The notes: a model not told the origin generated them from the letters alone. Shown: positions 1-5,375, counted from the first letter of the stretch. The stretch is DNA of 7,812 nt from Oxalobacteraceae bacterium (GCA_947487325.1 CANKWG010000105.1:1-7812), one strand, 5' to 3'. Made by a program: numbers and translations.

Positions 1-1
1 A

Positions 2-355
2 ATGAATGGTAATGGCAATGGTGCAGGCAAGCCTGCGGGTAACAATCTCAAACCTTCGATCATCAGCGAGGGCTTTGAATTCATCGGTGAGATACGCTCG
101 AGTGGCTATCTGACTATCGATGGCACAGTGCGGGGTACATTGTCTCTGCACTCCATTCAGATTGGCGTGACTGGCGTCCTCGATGGCAACGTGACTTGCG
201 ACACGATGAATGTGAAGGGCAATTTTTCGGGTGCGCTCGATTGCCGCGATCTCACGATCGGTAGCCGCGCTGTGGTGGATGGCAAGGTTAGCTTTAAGAG
301 CATTACCATTCAGCGTGGTGGTGTGGTCAAGGGCGAACTCAAGAAAAAAGCCTGA
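2..355 (+). CDS. Bactofilin-family polymer-forming cytoskeletal protein (start uncertain, possibly 5'-partial)
   Basis: Bactofilins are small proteins with a beta-helical core that polymerise without nucleotide and scaffold cell-envelope enzymes. The frame encodes 117 residues. After a Gly/Asn-rich tail (about residues 1-18), residues 23-114 show the short repeating strands typical of the family, including GEIRSSGYLTIDGTVRGTL, DGNVTCDTMNVKGNFSGAL and VVDGKVSFKSITIQRGGVVKGEL. The alternating hydrophobic residues and recurring (D)G turns are what the bactofilin (DUF583) fold needs. The first ATG is at position 2, so no ribosome binding site can be seen and the real start may lie upstream. The gene converges on a second bactofilin (416-847), with only a terminator between them. 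The two differ in sequence, so they look like separate paralogues and not a recent duplication. The family call is strong; the role in shape or morphogenesis is inferred from the family and the neighbours. Confidence 0.85.
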   Translation: MNGNGNGAGKPAGNNLKPSIISEGFEFIGEIRSSGYLTIDGTVRGTLSLHSIQIGVTGVLDGNVTCDTMNVKGNFSGALDCRDLTIGSRAVVDGKVSFKSITIQRGGVVKGELKKKA

Positions 356-407
356 CGCGTCAACGTTCAGGCTTTTCAGCAAAAAGGCTGCTCCGGCAGC
401 CTTTTTT
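346..407. terminator. Tandem bidirectional intrinsic terminators between convergent bactofilins
   Basis: There are two successive hairpins. The first has arms AAAAGCCTGA (346-355) and TCAGGCTTTT (367-376) with an 11-nt loop. The second has arms AAAAAGGCTGC (381-391) and GCAGCCTTTTT (396-406) with the loop TCCG. Both have A-runs on the left and T-runs on the right, so each can act on both strands and stop both converging genes. The left arm of the first hairpin contains the TGA stop (353-355) of the plus-strand bactofilin. The second hairpin ends 9 nt before the stop codon of the minus-strand bactofilin. Confidence 0.88.
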
Positions 408-415
408 GTTTCCGC

Positions 416-847
416 TTACTTTTTCTCTTGCGCCATCTTGATGACGGCCTGAGCATCGGTGGTGCTGCTGACATTGTTTTGCGCCTGGATCACCAGACCC
501 AACAGTTTGGCGCCGTGTTCTACGCCGATGGTGCCATACGTAATATCGCCACGTACCTCGGAGTCTTTGTGGAATTCGGCGCGCTCGGTAGCATAGATAT
601 TACCTTCGATTTTCCCGGCCACCATGACCCGGTGTGCAGTGATGTCACCCGAAACTTCACCCGAGCGCCCGATGGCTACCGTGACTTTTTTGTCTTTGGC
701 GGTCTCGATGTTGCCAATCACCTTGCCATCGATTCGCACACTGTCAAGCAGCACAAGACGACCGTAAATTTCGGTCGTCGCTCCGATCAGGGTGTCGAAC
801 TTCTCCTGAGTCGGTAACAGCTTGTTTTGTTTCATCTTACGGAACAT
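416..847 (-). CDS. Bactofilin (BacM/CcmA-like), partner of M23 peptidase
   Basis: This 143-residue protein has a short basic N-terminus (MFRKMKQNK), a bactofilin core at about residues 17-120 that opens with the typical FDTLIGATTEIYGRL, and a flexible C-terminal tail. Repeated turn motifs such as VRIDGKVIGNI, GRSGEVSGDITAHRVMVAG and KIEGNIYATERAEF mark the beta-helix. A GTG four codons upstream (859) is in frame, but I chose the ATG at 847 because the sequence GGAG lies 6 nt before it and overlaps that GTG region. The gene sits 122 nt downstream of an M23 peptidase on the same strand. Bactofilin/M23 pairs are known (for example CcmA with Csd1 in Helicobacter pylori), where the filament positions the hydrolase for cell shape. 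Co-transcription from the promoter upstream of the M23 gene is likely but not shown. Confidence 0.9.
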   Translation of the reverse strand: MFRKMKQNKLLPTQEKFDTLIGATTEIYGRLVLLDSVRIDGKVIGNIETAKDKKVTVAIGRSGEVSGDITAHRVMVAGKIEGNIYATERAEFHKDSEVRGDITYGTIGVEHGAKLLGLVIQAQNNVSSTTDAQAVIKMAQEKK

Positions 848-946
848 CGCAATCTCCACAGCGCTTGTCGTTCAGCCACAAATATAGCGCGATAAATATC
901 CGTCTGGTTTTGTTTCTTCGTCCGCGAGAACAAACGAATGTCTGAA

Positions 947-974
947 TCACATCGCCTATTTCACATCGCTTATT
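947..974. repeat. 14-bp tandem duplication across the M23 stop codon
   Basis: TCACATCGCCTATT (947-960) is followed directly by TCACATCGCTTATT (961-974), with one mismatch. The second copy contains the TAA stop of the M23 gene (970-972, minus strand). The mismatch falls in that stop triplet, so the other copy reads TAG. It looks like a local slippage duplication with no evident function. Confidence 0.7.
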
Positions 975-1923
975 TAGCGGTGACTAAAACCTTGTCCCCG
1001 CCAAGATGCGGCAGTACCTGCAAGGGGTTAATAACATGCCCTTGGTGAAAAACCTCATAGTGCAGATGCGGGCCTGTAGAACGACCTGTGCTGCCAACTT
1101 CAGCGATGCGATCACCACGTTTGACGCGCTGACCTTCTGTTACGCGTCGGGTGCTGATATGCGCATAGCGGGTCATAAAACCTTCGGCATGCGTGATTTC
1201 GACGATATTGCCGTAGGTGTCTTCCCAGCCGGAGCGGGAGACAACGCCATCTGCAGTTGCAAGAATAGGGGCGCCAATCGCCGAGGTGAAGTCCAGACCA
1301 TCGTGTCTGCCAAGCGTGCCGGTAAAGGGATCAGTCCGCATACCAAAGCCGCTGGAGAGTCTAAAACCACCAGCCAGTGGCATACCCGTCGGGAAGGTCC
1401 TTAAGCGATTGAGTTCGCGCGACCAGTTATCAGGCAGGCTGCCAACCGTTTTGTGAAACTGTCCGAATTCTTGCAAGACGGCGTCGAACGTCGCATCCAG
1501 TGGCTGCCCTTTCAAGGACAGTGGGCGCATGGTTGGAAGCATAGGGCCCCCTTTACCATCTTCAGGGGTACTGCGGCGCTCCTTGACCGATGCAGGGGTC
1601 GCCAAATCCATGAACTGGTTCTTGAGTGTTTCAAGATGTCTTACGTGCTGAGCTGTGGATTCAAGATCGCCTTGCAGCTTCGCGAGACGCTCTCGATAGA
1701 CTGACTCCATGCGTTGCTGTTCAGCTTGCGTGGTAATCCCACCGAGGCTACGGGCAAGTTCGGGGCGCACTTCAATCGCGATTTTGAATCCGACTAGATA
1801 CAGCAGAAAGCCGAGCGTGACCAAAGCAGTCGCAACGACGCTCATGCCAATCAGCATTTTTTTCGCCGTTATCGAAACTTTGCGTACGTTGCCCGTCGGG
1901 CCTGATACCCACATCAGCTGCAT
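970..1923 (-). CDS. Membrane-anchored M23 (LytM-type) peptidoglycan metalloendopeptidase
   Basis: The 317-residue protein is expected to cleave peptide cross-bridges of peptidoglycan in the periplasm. Its order is: a cytosolic N-terminus (1-22), one membrane segment (about 24-50), a Gln/Glu/Leu-rich region of likely coiled coil (about 64-105), a linker, and a C-terminal M23 domain (about 185-303). The catalytic set is complete: H207 and D211 (HDGLD), H255 (YAHIS) and H286/H288 (GPHLHYE), with zinc ligands expected to be H207, D211 and H288. It should therefore be an active enzyme, unlike the degenerate LytM factors of the EnvC/NlpD type. GGGAG lies 8 nt before the ATG, and a TATAAT box lies about 60 nt upstream. 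It precedes a bactofilin gene on the same strand, so a shape-determining role under bactofilin control is the best inference. The exact bond cut cannot be told from sequence. Confidence 0.92.
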   Translation of the reverse strand: MQLMWVSGPTGNVRKVSITAKKMLIGMSVVATALVTLGFLLYLVGFKIAIEVRPELARSLGGITTQAEQQRMESVYRERLAKLQGDLESTAQHVRHLETLKNQFMDLATPASVKERRSTPEDGKGGPMLPTMRPLSLKGQPLDATFDAVLQEFGQFHKTVGSLPDNWSRELNRLRTFPTGMPLAGGFRLSSGFGMRTDPFTGTLGRHDGLDFTSAIGAPILATADGVVSRSGWEDTYGNIVEITHAEGFMTRYAHISTRRVTEGQRVKRGDRIAEVGSTGRSTGPHLHYEVFHQGHVINPLQVLPHLGGDKVLVTAK

Positions 1924-1984
1924 GAAGCTAGCTCCCAGTTATTCTTTTTTGTTGCATTGAAGCAATTTACCCCCAGAACCCTGA

Positions 1985-1990
1985 ATTATA
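1985..1990 (-). promoter_or_regulatory. Likely -10 box of the M23-bactofilin promoter
   Basis: On the minus strand this reads TATAAT, a perfect sigma-70 -10 hexamer, about 62 nt before the M23 start codon. The -35 is weak: GTGAAC fits at 17-nt spacing with three of six matches. This suggests a moderate or activator-assisted promoter with a leader of about 55 nt. Confidence 0.5.
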
Positions 1991-2148
1991 TGGATTTTTT
2001 CTCAATAGTTCACCAAAAAGACGCCTGAAGTTTTCTATAGTGAAACTAATATTTCAAGATATTGTCATTCTTATTAGCTTCGCCGGTGCAAGCGTGGGTA
2101 AACGTGCTTGTTTGCGGATAAAAATGGGTGTTTTTGCGGCGGTGCGTC

Positions 2149-2160
2149 AGGTCGTCTGAA
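2149..2160 (+). repeat. DNA-uptake-sequence-like 12-mer (AG-mucDUS dialect)
   Basis: AGGTCGTCTGAA matches, from memory, the dialect of the Neisseria DNA uptake sequence described for the N. mucosa group. These words are bound by the minor pilin ComP during natural transformation and are usually intergenic or in terminators, as here. This is the only exact copy I found in the window. One copy could be chance, although an exact 12-mer is unlikely in 7.8 kb. It is not part of an inverted pair. Confidence 0.4.
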
Positions 2161-2244
2161 GTAAGGAGCCACTCGTAACGATATCTAGAAGATAACTTTT
2201 ATTCAAAAATGCGGTCTGACAGAGATCATCCAACGTCGCTCATC

Positions 2245-3195
2245 TCAAACCCGCCGAGCAAGCACAACCGCTGCTGCTGAGCCAACGCTCACCACGCGGC
2301 ACCATACACGCAGTGGCCAGGATGTATTCGCACCTGCAAGCCCTGCAGCTTCGTCTCGATGATGTTGTTCGTCAGATTGACAACGCAGCAGCAAGGGAAG
2401 CAATCCTTCGGAGCCGCCATGACATTGCAAGTGATCGATCTGCTGCTGGTAGTGCTGGTCAACGAAGGTCTCGACTGCAGCGATGGTGGCATACACTGAT
2501 CGACGTCCAAACAGTGCGGGCAATGCACCTGTCAGCCACCCAGCAATTTTCCAAGGTCCGAGCAGGAAGCTGCGGCGCACTGGCGGAAACCAAGCCTCGA
2601 TCAGTCGTAGATGTTCTGCCTCGGTCTGGCCGTGCTGGTTGGAGAATTCGAGTAACTCTGCATCACCACGCCAAGCTGCGATTGCCGCTATGCCTTGGTA
2701 GATGGCGACGGCGCCCGTTTCTCCCGCATGATCTGATCTCAACTCGCGTTCCAGATAAATGGAGAGGCGCGTTGTTTCCGCAAGCGGTGATGCCGATTGC
2801 ACTGTGTCCTGTTGGCGGGCAATCCTTTGTAGTGAGGGTCGCACCAGAAGGAAACCTCGATAAGCGAGTTCGAGCAGCGGCAGAATGCCGGGTAGACGCG
2901 CCAACCTCGCCAGCCAGCGCCAGCCGGGCAAGCGCTGCCACATTGCGACAAACGCCGCAGCGCCATCGAGCCGCGAGCCATCCGCTCGTTGTACATGAAA
3001 GCGTGCCAGCAAGGCAGCGCGCTCCGCAGCTGAGCGCGTATCGCCCTCTGACGGGTGACTGATGTCCACAAAACACAAAGTGCTATCGCCTTGACGCTCG
3101 GCGAGGCCCTTTACGTGTGCGATTTCTCGGCGACATAACGGGCATGCGCCGTCATAAAGCACGGTGAGCGTTTCGGAAGTGGCGGGCGGATTCAA
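2245..3195 (-). CDS. DCC-type thiol-oxidoreductase domain fused to Coq7 demethoxyubiquinone hydroxylase
   Basis: This 316-residue, two-domain protein begins with a DCC/DUF393-type thiol-disulfide domain (about residues 9-120) marked by VLYDGACPLCRREI with C18 and C21 as a CxxC pair. The Coq7 domain (about 140-312) follows. It hydroxylates demethoxyubiquinone, the penultimate step of ubiquinone synthesis, at the inner membrane. All six expected di-iron ligands are present: E159 (in RSDHAGETGAVAIYQG), E192 and H195 (TEAEH), E242 (AAVETFVDQHY), and E276 and H279 (DEQHH). The spacing fits the family. The start is TTG at 3195: an in-frame TAA lies nine codons upstream with no ATG or GTG between, AAGGTG sits 5 nt before the TTG, and the CxxC domain begins about eight residues later. 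Why the two domains are joined is unknown; the first may serve redox or assembly. The Coq7 assignment is firm. Confidence 0.88.
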   Translation of the reverse strand: MNPPATSETLTVLYDGACPLCRREIAHVKGLAERQGDSTLCFVDISHPSEGDTRSAAERAALLARFHVQRADGSRLDGAAAFVAMWQRLPGWRWLARLARLPGILPLLELAYRGFLLVRPSLQRIARQQDTVQSASPLAETTRLSIYLERELRSDHAGETGAVAIYQGIAAIAAWRGDAELLEFSNQHGQTEAEHLRLIEAWFPPVRRSFLLGPWKIAGWLTGALPALFGRRSVYATIAAVETFVDQHYQQQIDHLQCHGGSEGLLPLLLRCQSDEQHHRDEAAGLAGANTSWPLRVWCRVVSVGSAAAVVLARRV

Positions 3196-3310
3196 AGGGG
3201 CACCTTGAAGTGAGGTTGTTTAGAAAGTGCAGAGCTTATGAAATTTCAGCCTTCGTTTTGCTGTGATTTTTTAGCGCTGAGTAAACAGAGCGTCTCAAAC
3301 AAAAGGCAAC

Positions 3311-3507
3311 TTAAGTACTAAGGTGTGCAATGAAAATCCCCAATAGGGTGATCCCACCAAAGATAACGACAAATGCGGCTGTTAGAATAAGATACGTTAA
3401 TGTTGTTTTTTTCCTTGCTTGTTTTGCGCGATTTTCGTTCGTTGGGCGATGCGAGAAATTGGGTTTTGAATAAAAAGTAGCAGCCTGTGCATTATTGCTG
3501 CTGTCAT
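3311..3507 (-). CDS. Putative small single-pass membrane protein, start lost or reached by frameshift
   Basis: One minus-strand frame is open from the codon at 3515-3517 to the TAA at 3311-3313 (68 codons). It encodes a polar, basic N-terminal part (…SHRPTNENRAKQARKK) followed by a convincing membrane helix of about 25 residues (LTYLILTAAFVVIFGG, then ITLLGIFIAHLST). That is a plausible small inner-membrane protein with its N-terminus in the cytosol. The frame contains no ATG, GTG or TTG. An ATG at 3507 lies in the neighbouring frame and runs 36 codons to a TAA at 3397-3399. The two frames overlap at seven A (3412-3406), read in the ATG frame as A AAA AAA, a classic -1 slippery site. A slip there would give a protein of about 65 residues ending in the membrane helix. 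A one-base deletion near the N-terminus, or a sequence error, would explain it equally well. No Shine-Dalgarno precedes the ATG. I do not recognise the family. Confidence 0.42.
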
Positions 3508-3573
3508 TGAATCTGAATCAATTGTACGACTTGGAAACTCAACTCGAAGTCAGTGTAACCTATTAAAAAAAAC

Positions 3574-3578
3574 GGGAG
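3574..3578 (+). promoter_or_regulatory. Shine-Dalgarno site that places the start of the Cys-rich protein at ATC
   Basis: GGGAG is followed by six bases (ATTATC) and then ATC at 3585, normal spacing for initiation. The only other near-start codons after the in-frame stop are ATT at 3579 (directly abutting) and ATC at 3582 (3 nt away), both too close. Confidence 0.55.
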
Positions 3579-3584
3579 ATTATC

Positions 3585-3755
3585 ATCGAAGACGAGCGCT
3601 GTTGCGGTACGGGCACCTGCATCATTAATGCTGAGGGCTTTTGTTGGTGCGGTCAAAGCTGGGATGGCACTCGCATGTGCTTTCCCAATGTCGACAATAG
3701 CAAAGCTTCTGGGGATGATTCTTCGGTAGTCTCCGGGTCACCAACAGATGACTGA
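3585..3755 (+). CDS. Small six-cysteine protein with non-canonical ATC start (function unknown)
   Basis: The frame encodes 56 residues ending at TGA (3753-3755). The first 34 residues hold six cysteines in the pattern CC-x4-C-x7-C-x-C-x9-C (positions 6, 7, 12, 20, 22, 32), within RCCGTGTCIINAEGFCWCGQ and SWDGTRMCFP. The tail is acidic and Ser/Asp-rich. Such a dense, Trp-containing cysteine core is unlike random translation and suggests a metal- or cluster-binding or disulfide-rich mini-domain. There is no signal peptide, so a cytosolic metal site is more likely. An in-frame TAA lies at 3564-3566, and the only start-like codons after it are ATT, ATC and ATC; the last has a well-placed Shine-Dalgarno. 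Either AUC initiates, as rare AUU does in infC, or a former ATG has mutated. I have a vague memory of similar short betaproteobacterial proteins but cannot name a family. Confidence 0.6.
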   Translation: MEDERCCGTGTCIINAEGFCWCGQSWDGTRMCFPNVDNSKASGDDSSVVSGSPTDD

Positions 3756-3860
3756 CTAAGCATTCCGATCACCAAAGATGGTCTGACGTCCCGAGTGATG
3801 TCATCCTTTTCTGTCGAACACAAATTTGTTGGGCACTTTTTACTACCTACGGCTGAAAAC

Positions 3861-3892
3861 AAAAAAGACCAGTCAGCAGACTGGTCTTTTTT
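3861..3892. terminator. Strong bidirectional intrinsic terminator downstream of tRNA-Pro
   Basis: The arms AAAAAAGACCAGTC (3861-3874) and GACTGGTCTTTTTT (3879-3892) form a perfect 14-bp stem with loop AGCA and A/T tracts on both sides. On the minus strand it begins 12 nt after the tRNA CCA end and should terminate the tRNA transcript. On the plus strand it could also end transcription from the small Cys-rich gene about 105 bp upstream. The bases between (3756-3860) hold nothing else I can identify. Confidence 0.9.
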
Positions 3893-3903
3893 ATTGATTC
3901 TAT

Positions 3904-3980
3904 TGGTCGGGGCGGCGGGATTCGAACTCGCGACCCCTTGCACCCCATGCAAGTGCGCTACCAGGCTGCGCCACGCCCCG
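3904..3980 (-). tRNA. tRNA-Pro(GGG), CCA encoded
   Basis: The minus strand folds as a complete 77-nt tRNA. The acceptor stem is CGGGGCG paired with CGCCCCG. The D arm has GCGC…GCGC around AGCCTGGTA. The anticodon stem CTTGC/GCAAG encloses the loop ATGGGGT with anticodon GGG, and the T arm has GCGAG…TTCGAAT…CCCGC. The discriminator base is A, followed by a genomically encoded CCA (3904-3906). It reads the proline codons CCC and CCU. A TATAAT box lies just upstream and a strong terminator just downstream, so it appears to be transcribed alone. Confidence 0.96.
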
Positions 3981-3991
3981 ACGAACCGCGG

Positions 3992-3997
3992 ATTATA
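3992..3997 (-). promoter_or_regulatory. -10 box of the tRNA-Pro promoter with GC-rich discriminator
   Basis: TATAAT on the minus strand lies 11 nt before the mature tRNA 5' end. The bases between include CCGCGG, the GC-rich discriminator typical of stable-RNA promoters under stringent (ppGpp) control. No good -35 is seen (TGCATC at 18-nt spacing is a poor match). The promoter fits into the 56-bp gap after the DUF2863 stop codon. Confidence 0.6.
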
Positions 3998-4036
3998 TCA
4001 GAGCCGGCCTGCGCGGATGCAGCGCGTCTAGACACA

Positions 4037-5284
4037 TCAATGTAGATGGCCATGATTTTGTGCGGACTCCTCAGGCATTTCGGCATGCACGATGTCTTCG
4101 GCCGAATCGCAAAACAACGGCGAGCCGCAATCATCGCAAAACTCTGGCGGGAAAATAGTATCGATTTGCTGTATGCGAGTGACTCCAGCTTCTCTCAGTA
4201 CGGCGATGATTTGCTGTGTCGGTGACTGGGGTGTCTGTATGCCGAGCCGGCGAGTGCTGATCGTGGAGATATAGTCCTCCGCACTTTCGTCGTCATACAG
4301 TGGCCAAACCACGCCGTAGTAAACATCCGAGTTGTCGACGACCCCAAAACTGATCCTAAGCTCATCGACACGCATGCCATTGGCTTCATCGCCAAAGCCG
4401 GCAATGATGACCTCGAGTTGCCCTGGTTCCGTGGCCAGTGCTGTGGTTAGGTAGTTGACCGCAGCGCGTAATGAGATGGGGCGGATGGCCTTGTCGGCTT
4501 CGCGACACGCGACGTAGTAAGCACCTGGCAGTAACAGTTCGATACCGCAGCCCGGCAGCAGATTCTGCAGATTGGGACCTGCCTGTGTTTGCCATTGCGT
4601 CAGTGCTGCGCTGCTGCTGGACTGTAAGCTGGAACCGGCTTCTTCCTCCTGCCAGCGCAGCAAGGGGTGTCCTTCCTCTGCAGTCACGACCAGCAACAGA
4701 TAGCGTGTGTCCGCCAGAAATGCCGCCGTCTCTGGCAATGCGTTGGGTGCATCGGCAGATTTGCCCGTCAGTGCGGCCTCGCTCATGCGCTGCGCTAGCT
4801 GATAAGTCTCGCAATAGGTGCGTGGTAATTGATCGATCGAATACAGTGCCGGTGCAATGGCAGTCCGAGTCCCGGTCGCAAGAATATGGCCATGCAGATG
4901 AGCTGCGATGGTTTGCAGTGTTGTTGCTGCAATGTGACCCGATGCAATCGAAAAACGCGTCCATGCAAGTATGGGTACCGCTAACAGCAGGGCGTCATAA
5001 GTTTTTCCATCGTGATCAAGACGGCAGCTTGAACTGACCGCTTCAATCGCATCGAGCAGAACGTCGTAGGCGTCGAGATCAGTATGAAACAAATGGTCAA
5101 GCGCGCTGTCGATAGCTTGCTGTTGATTGCCTGCCAGTAATTTTTTTAAAGCCTGATCCAAACGTTCTCCCCAGCCGCGCTCTTCGAGTCGACTATAGGC
5201 ACGCGCAATGGATTGCGCTAGTGAGGCCAGACGCTGACTGTCGGCAGAAAATTTTCGGGTAGGGGTGGTTTGCAGGCGGCGCAT
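4037..5284 (-). CDS. DUF2863-family protein (function unknown)
   Basis: The 415-residue protein is soluble, with no signal peptide or membrane helix. The N-terminal third looks alpha-helical (SQRLASLAQSIARAYSRLEE, then repeated short helices around LFHTDLDAYDVLLDAIEAV). The middle is mixed alpha/beta. The C-terminus has a small cysteine cluster FCDDCGSPLFCD (C383, C386, C392) followed by VHAEMPEE, and the protein ends in NHGHLH. The overall pattern, and especially the C-terminal DCGSPLF…VHAEMPEE signature, fits the uncharacterised DUF2863 family that I associate with Betaproteobacteria; I could not run a profile search. The CxxC could bind zinc, but only three Cys are visible, so His residues would have to contribute. 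No convincing Shine-Dalgarno precedes the ATG at 5284; a TAGAAT box at 5318-5323 (minus strand) may be its -10. It is separated from the gene upstream by a terminator, so it is probably monocistronic. Confidence 0.72.
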   Translation of the reverse strand: MRRLQTTPTRKFSADSQRLASLAQSIARAYSRLEERGWGERLDQALKKLLAGNQQQAIDSALDHLFHTDLDAYDVLLDAIEAVSSSCRLDHDGKTYDALLLAVPILAWTRFSIASGHIAATTLQTIAAHLHGHILATGTRTAIAPALYSIDQLPRTYCETYQLAQRMSEAALTGKSADAPNALPETAAFLADTRYLLLVVTAEEGHPLLRWQEEEAGSSLQSSSSAALTQWQTQAGPNLQNLLPGCGIELLLPGAYYVACREADKAIRPISLRAAVNYLTTALATEPGQLEVIIAGFGDEANGMRVDELRISFGVVDNSDVYYGVVWPLYDDESAEDYISTISTRRLGIQTPQSPTQQIIAVLREAGVTRIQQIDTIFPPEFCDDCGSPLFCDSAEDIVHAEMPEESAQNHGHLH

Positions 5285-5350
5285 TCGGGGACAGACTGGT
5301 TATGAGTTGAAAGTCCGATTCTAATGGAAGTCACCCGGTAAGGCTGTTGA

Positions 5351-5373
5351 TGTTCGAGATGTTCGAGATGTTC
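5351..5373. repeat. Short 9-bp tandem repeat
   Basis: TGTTCGAGA occurs at 5351-5359 and 5360-5368, followed by a partial third copy TGTTC (5369-5373). It lies between the DUF2863 gene and the terminator of the 74-residue gene. It is probably slippage-generated; no function is evident. Confidence 0.6.
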
Positions 5374-5375
5374 CA

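Larger units (their letters stand above)
1924..2244. other. Gene-free spacer between M23 gene and DCC-Coq7 gene
   Basis: I see no convincing gene in this stretch. Its M23-proximal part is AT-rich and carries the likely M23 promoter. A more GC-rich patch at about 2085-2165 carries the uptake-sequence-like word. One short minus-strand frame with a GTG at about 2172 encodes about 32 residues, but it has no ribosome binding site and a composition unlike a protein. No clear T-tract terminator follows the Coq7 stop at 2245. Confidence 0.6.

Noticed and set aside
428..817. Plus-strand 129-codon frame
   Set aside because: It is antisense to the bactofilin at 416-847, which has clear family motifs.
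848..859. GTG start four codons upstream of the minus-strand bactofilin
   Set aside because: This GTG lies on the Shine-Dalgarno GGAG that serves the ATG at 847; no ribosome site precedes it.
2019..2030. AAGACGCCTGAA as a second uptake sequence
   Set aside because: It differs from the dialect word at three of twelve positions; only the common CTGAA end is shared.
2313..3062. Plus-strand open frame of 249 codons
   Set aside because: It lies entirely antisense to the DCC-Coq7 gene, is Arg-rich, has no recognisable domain, and arises from codon bias of the real gene.
3330..3473. Plus-strand 47-codon frame starting with ATG (MKIPNRV…)
   Set aside because: It is antisense to the membrane-helix frame, has no Shine-Dalgarno and has an odd composition; the minus-strand reading is far more protein-like.
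3653..3952. Minus-strand 99-codon frame, and plus-strand 78-codon frame at 3795-4031
   Set aside because: Both run through the tRNA-Pro gene and its terminator; they are translations of structured RNA, not genes.
4471..5037. Plus-strand frame of 188 codons, and minus-strand frame 4386-4964
   Set aside because: Both overlap the DUF2863 gene in other frames and have shadow-like Arg/Cys/Ser-rich composition.
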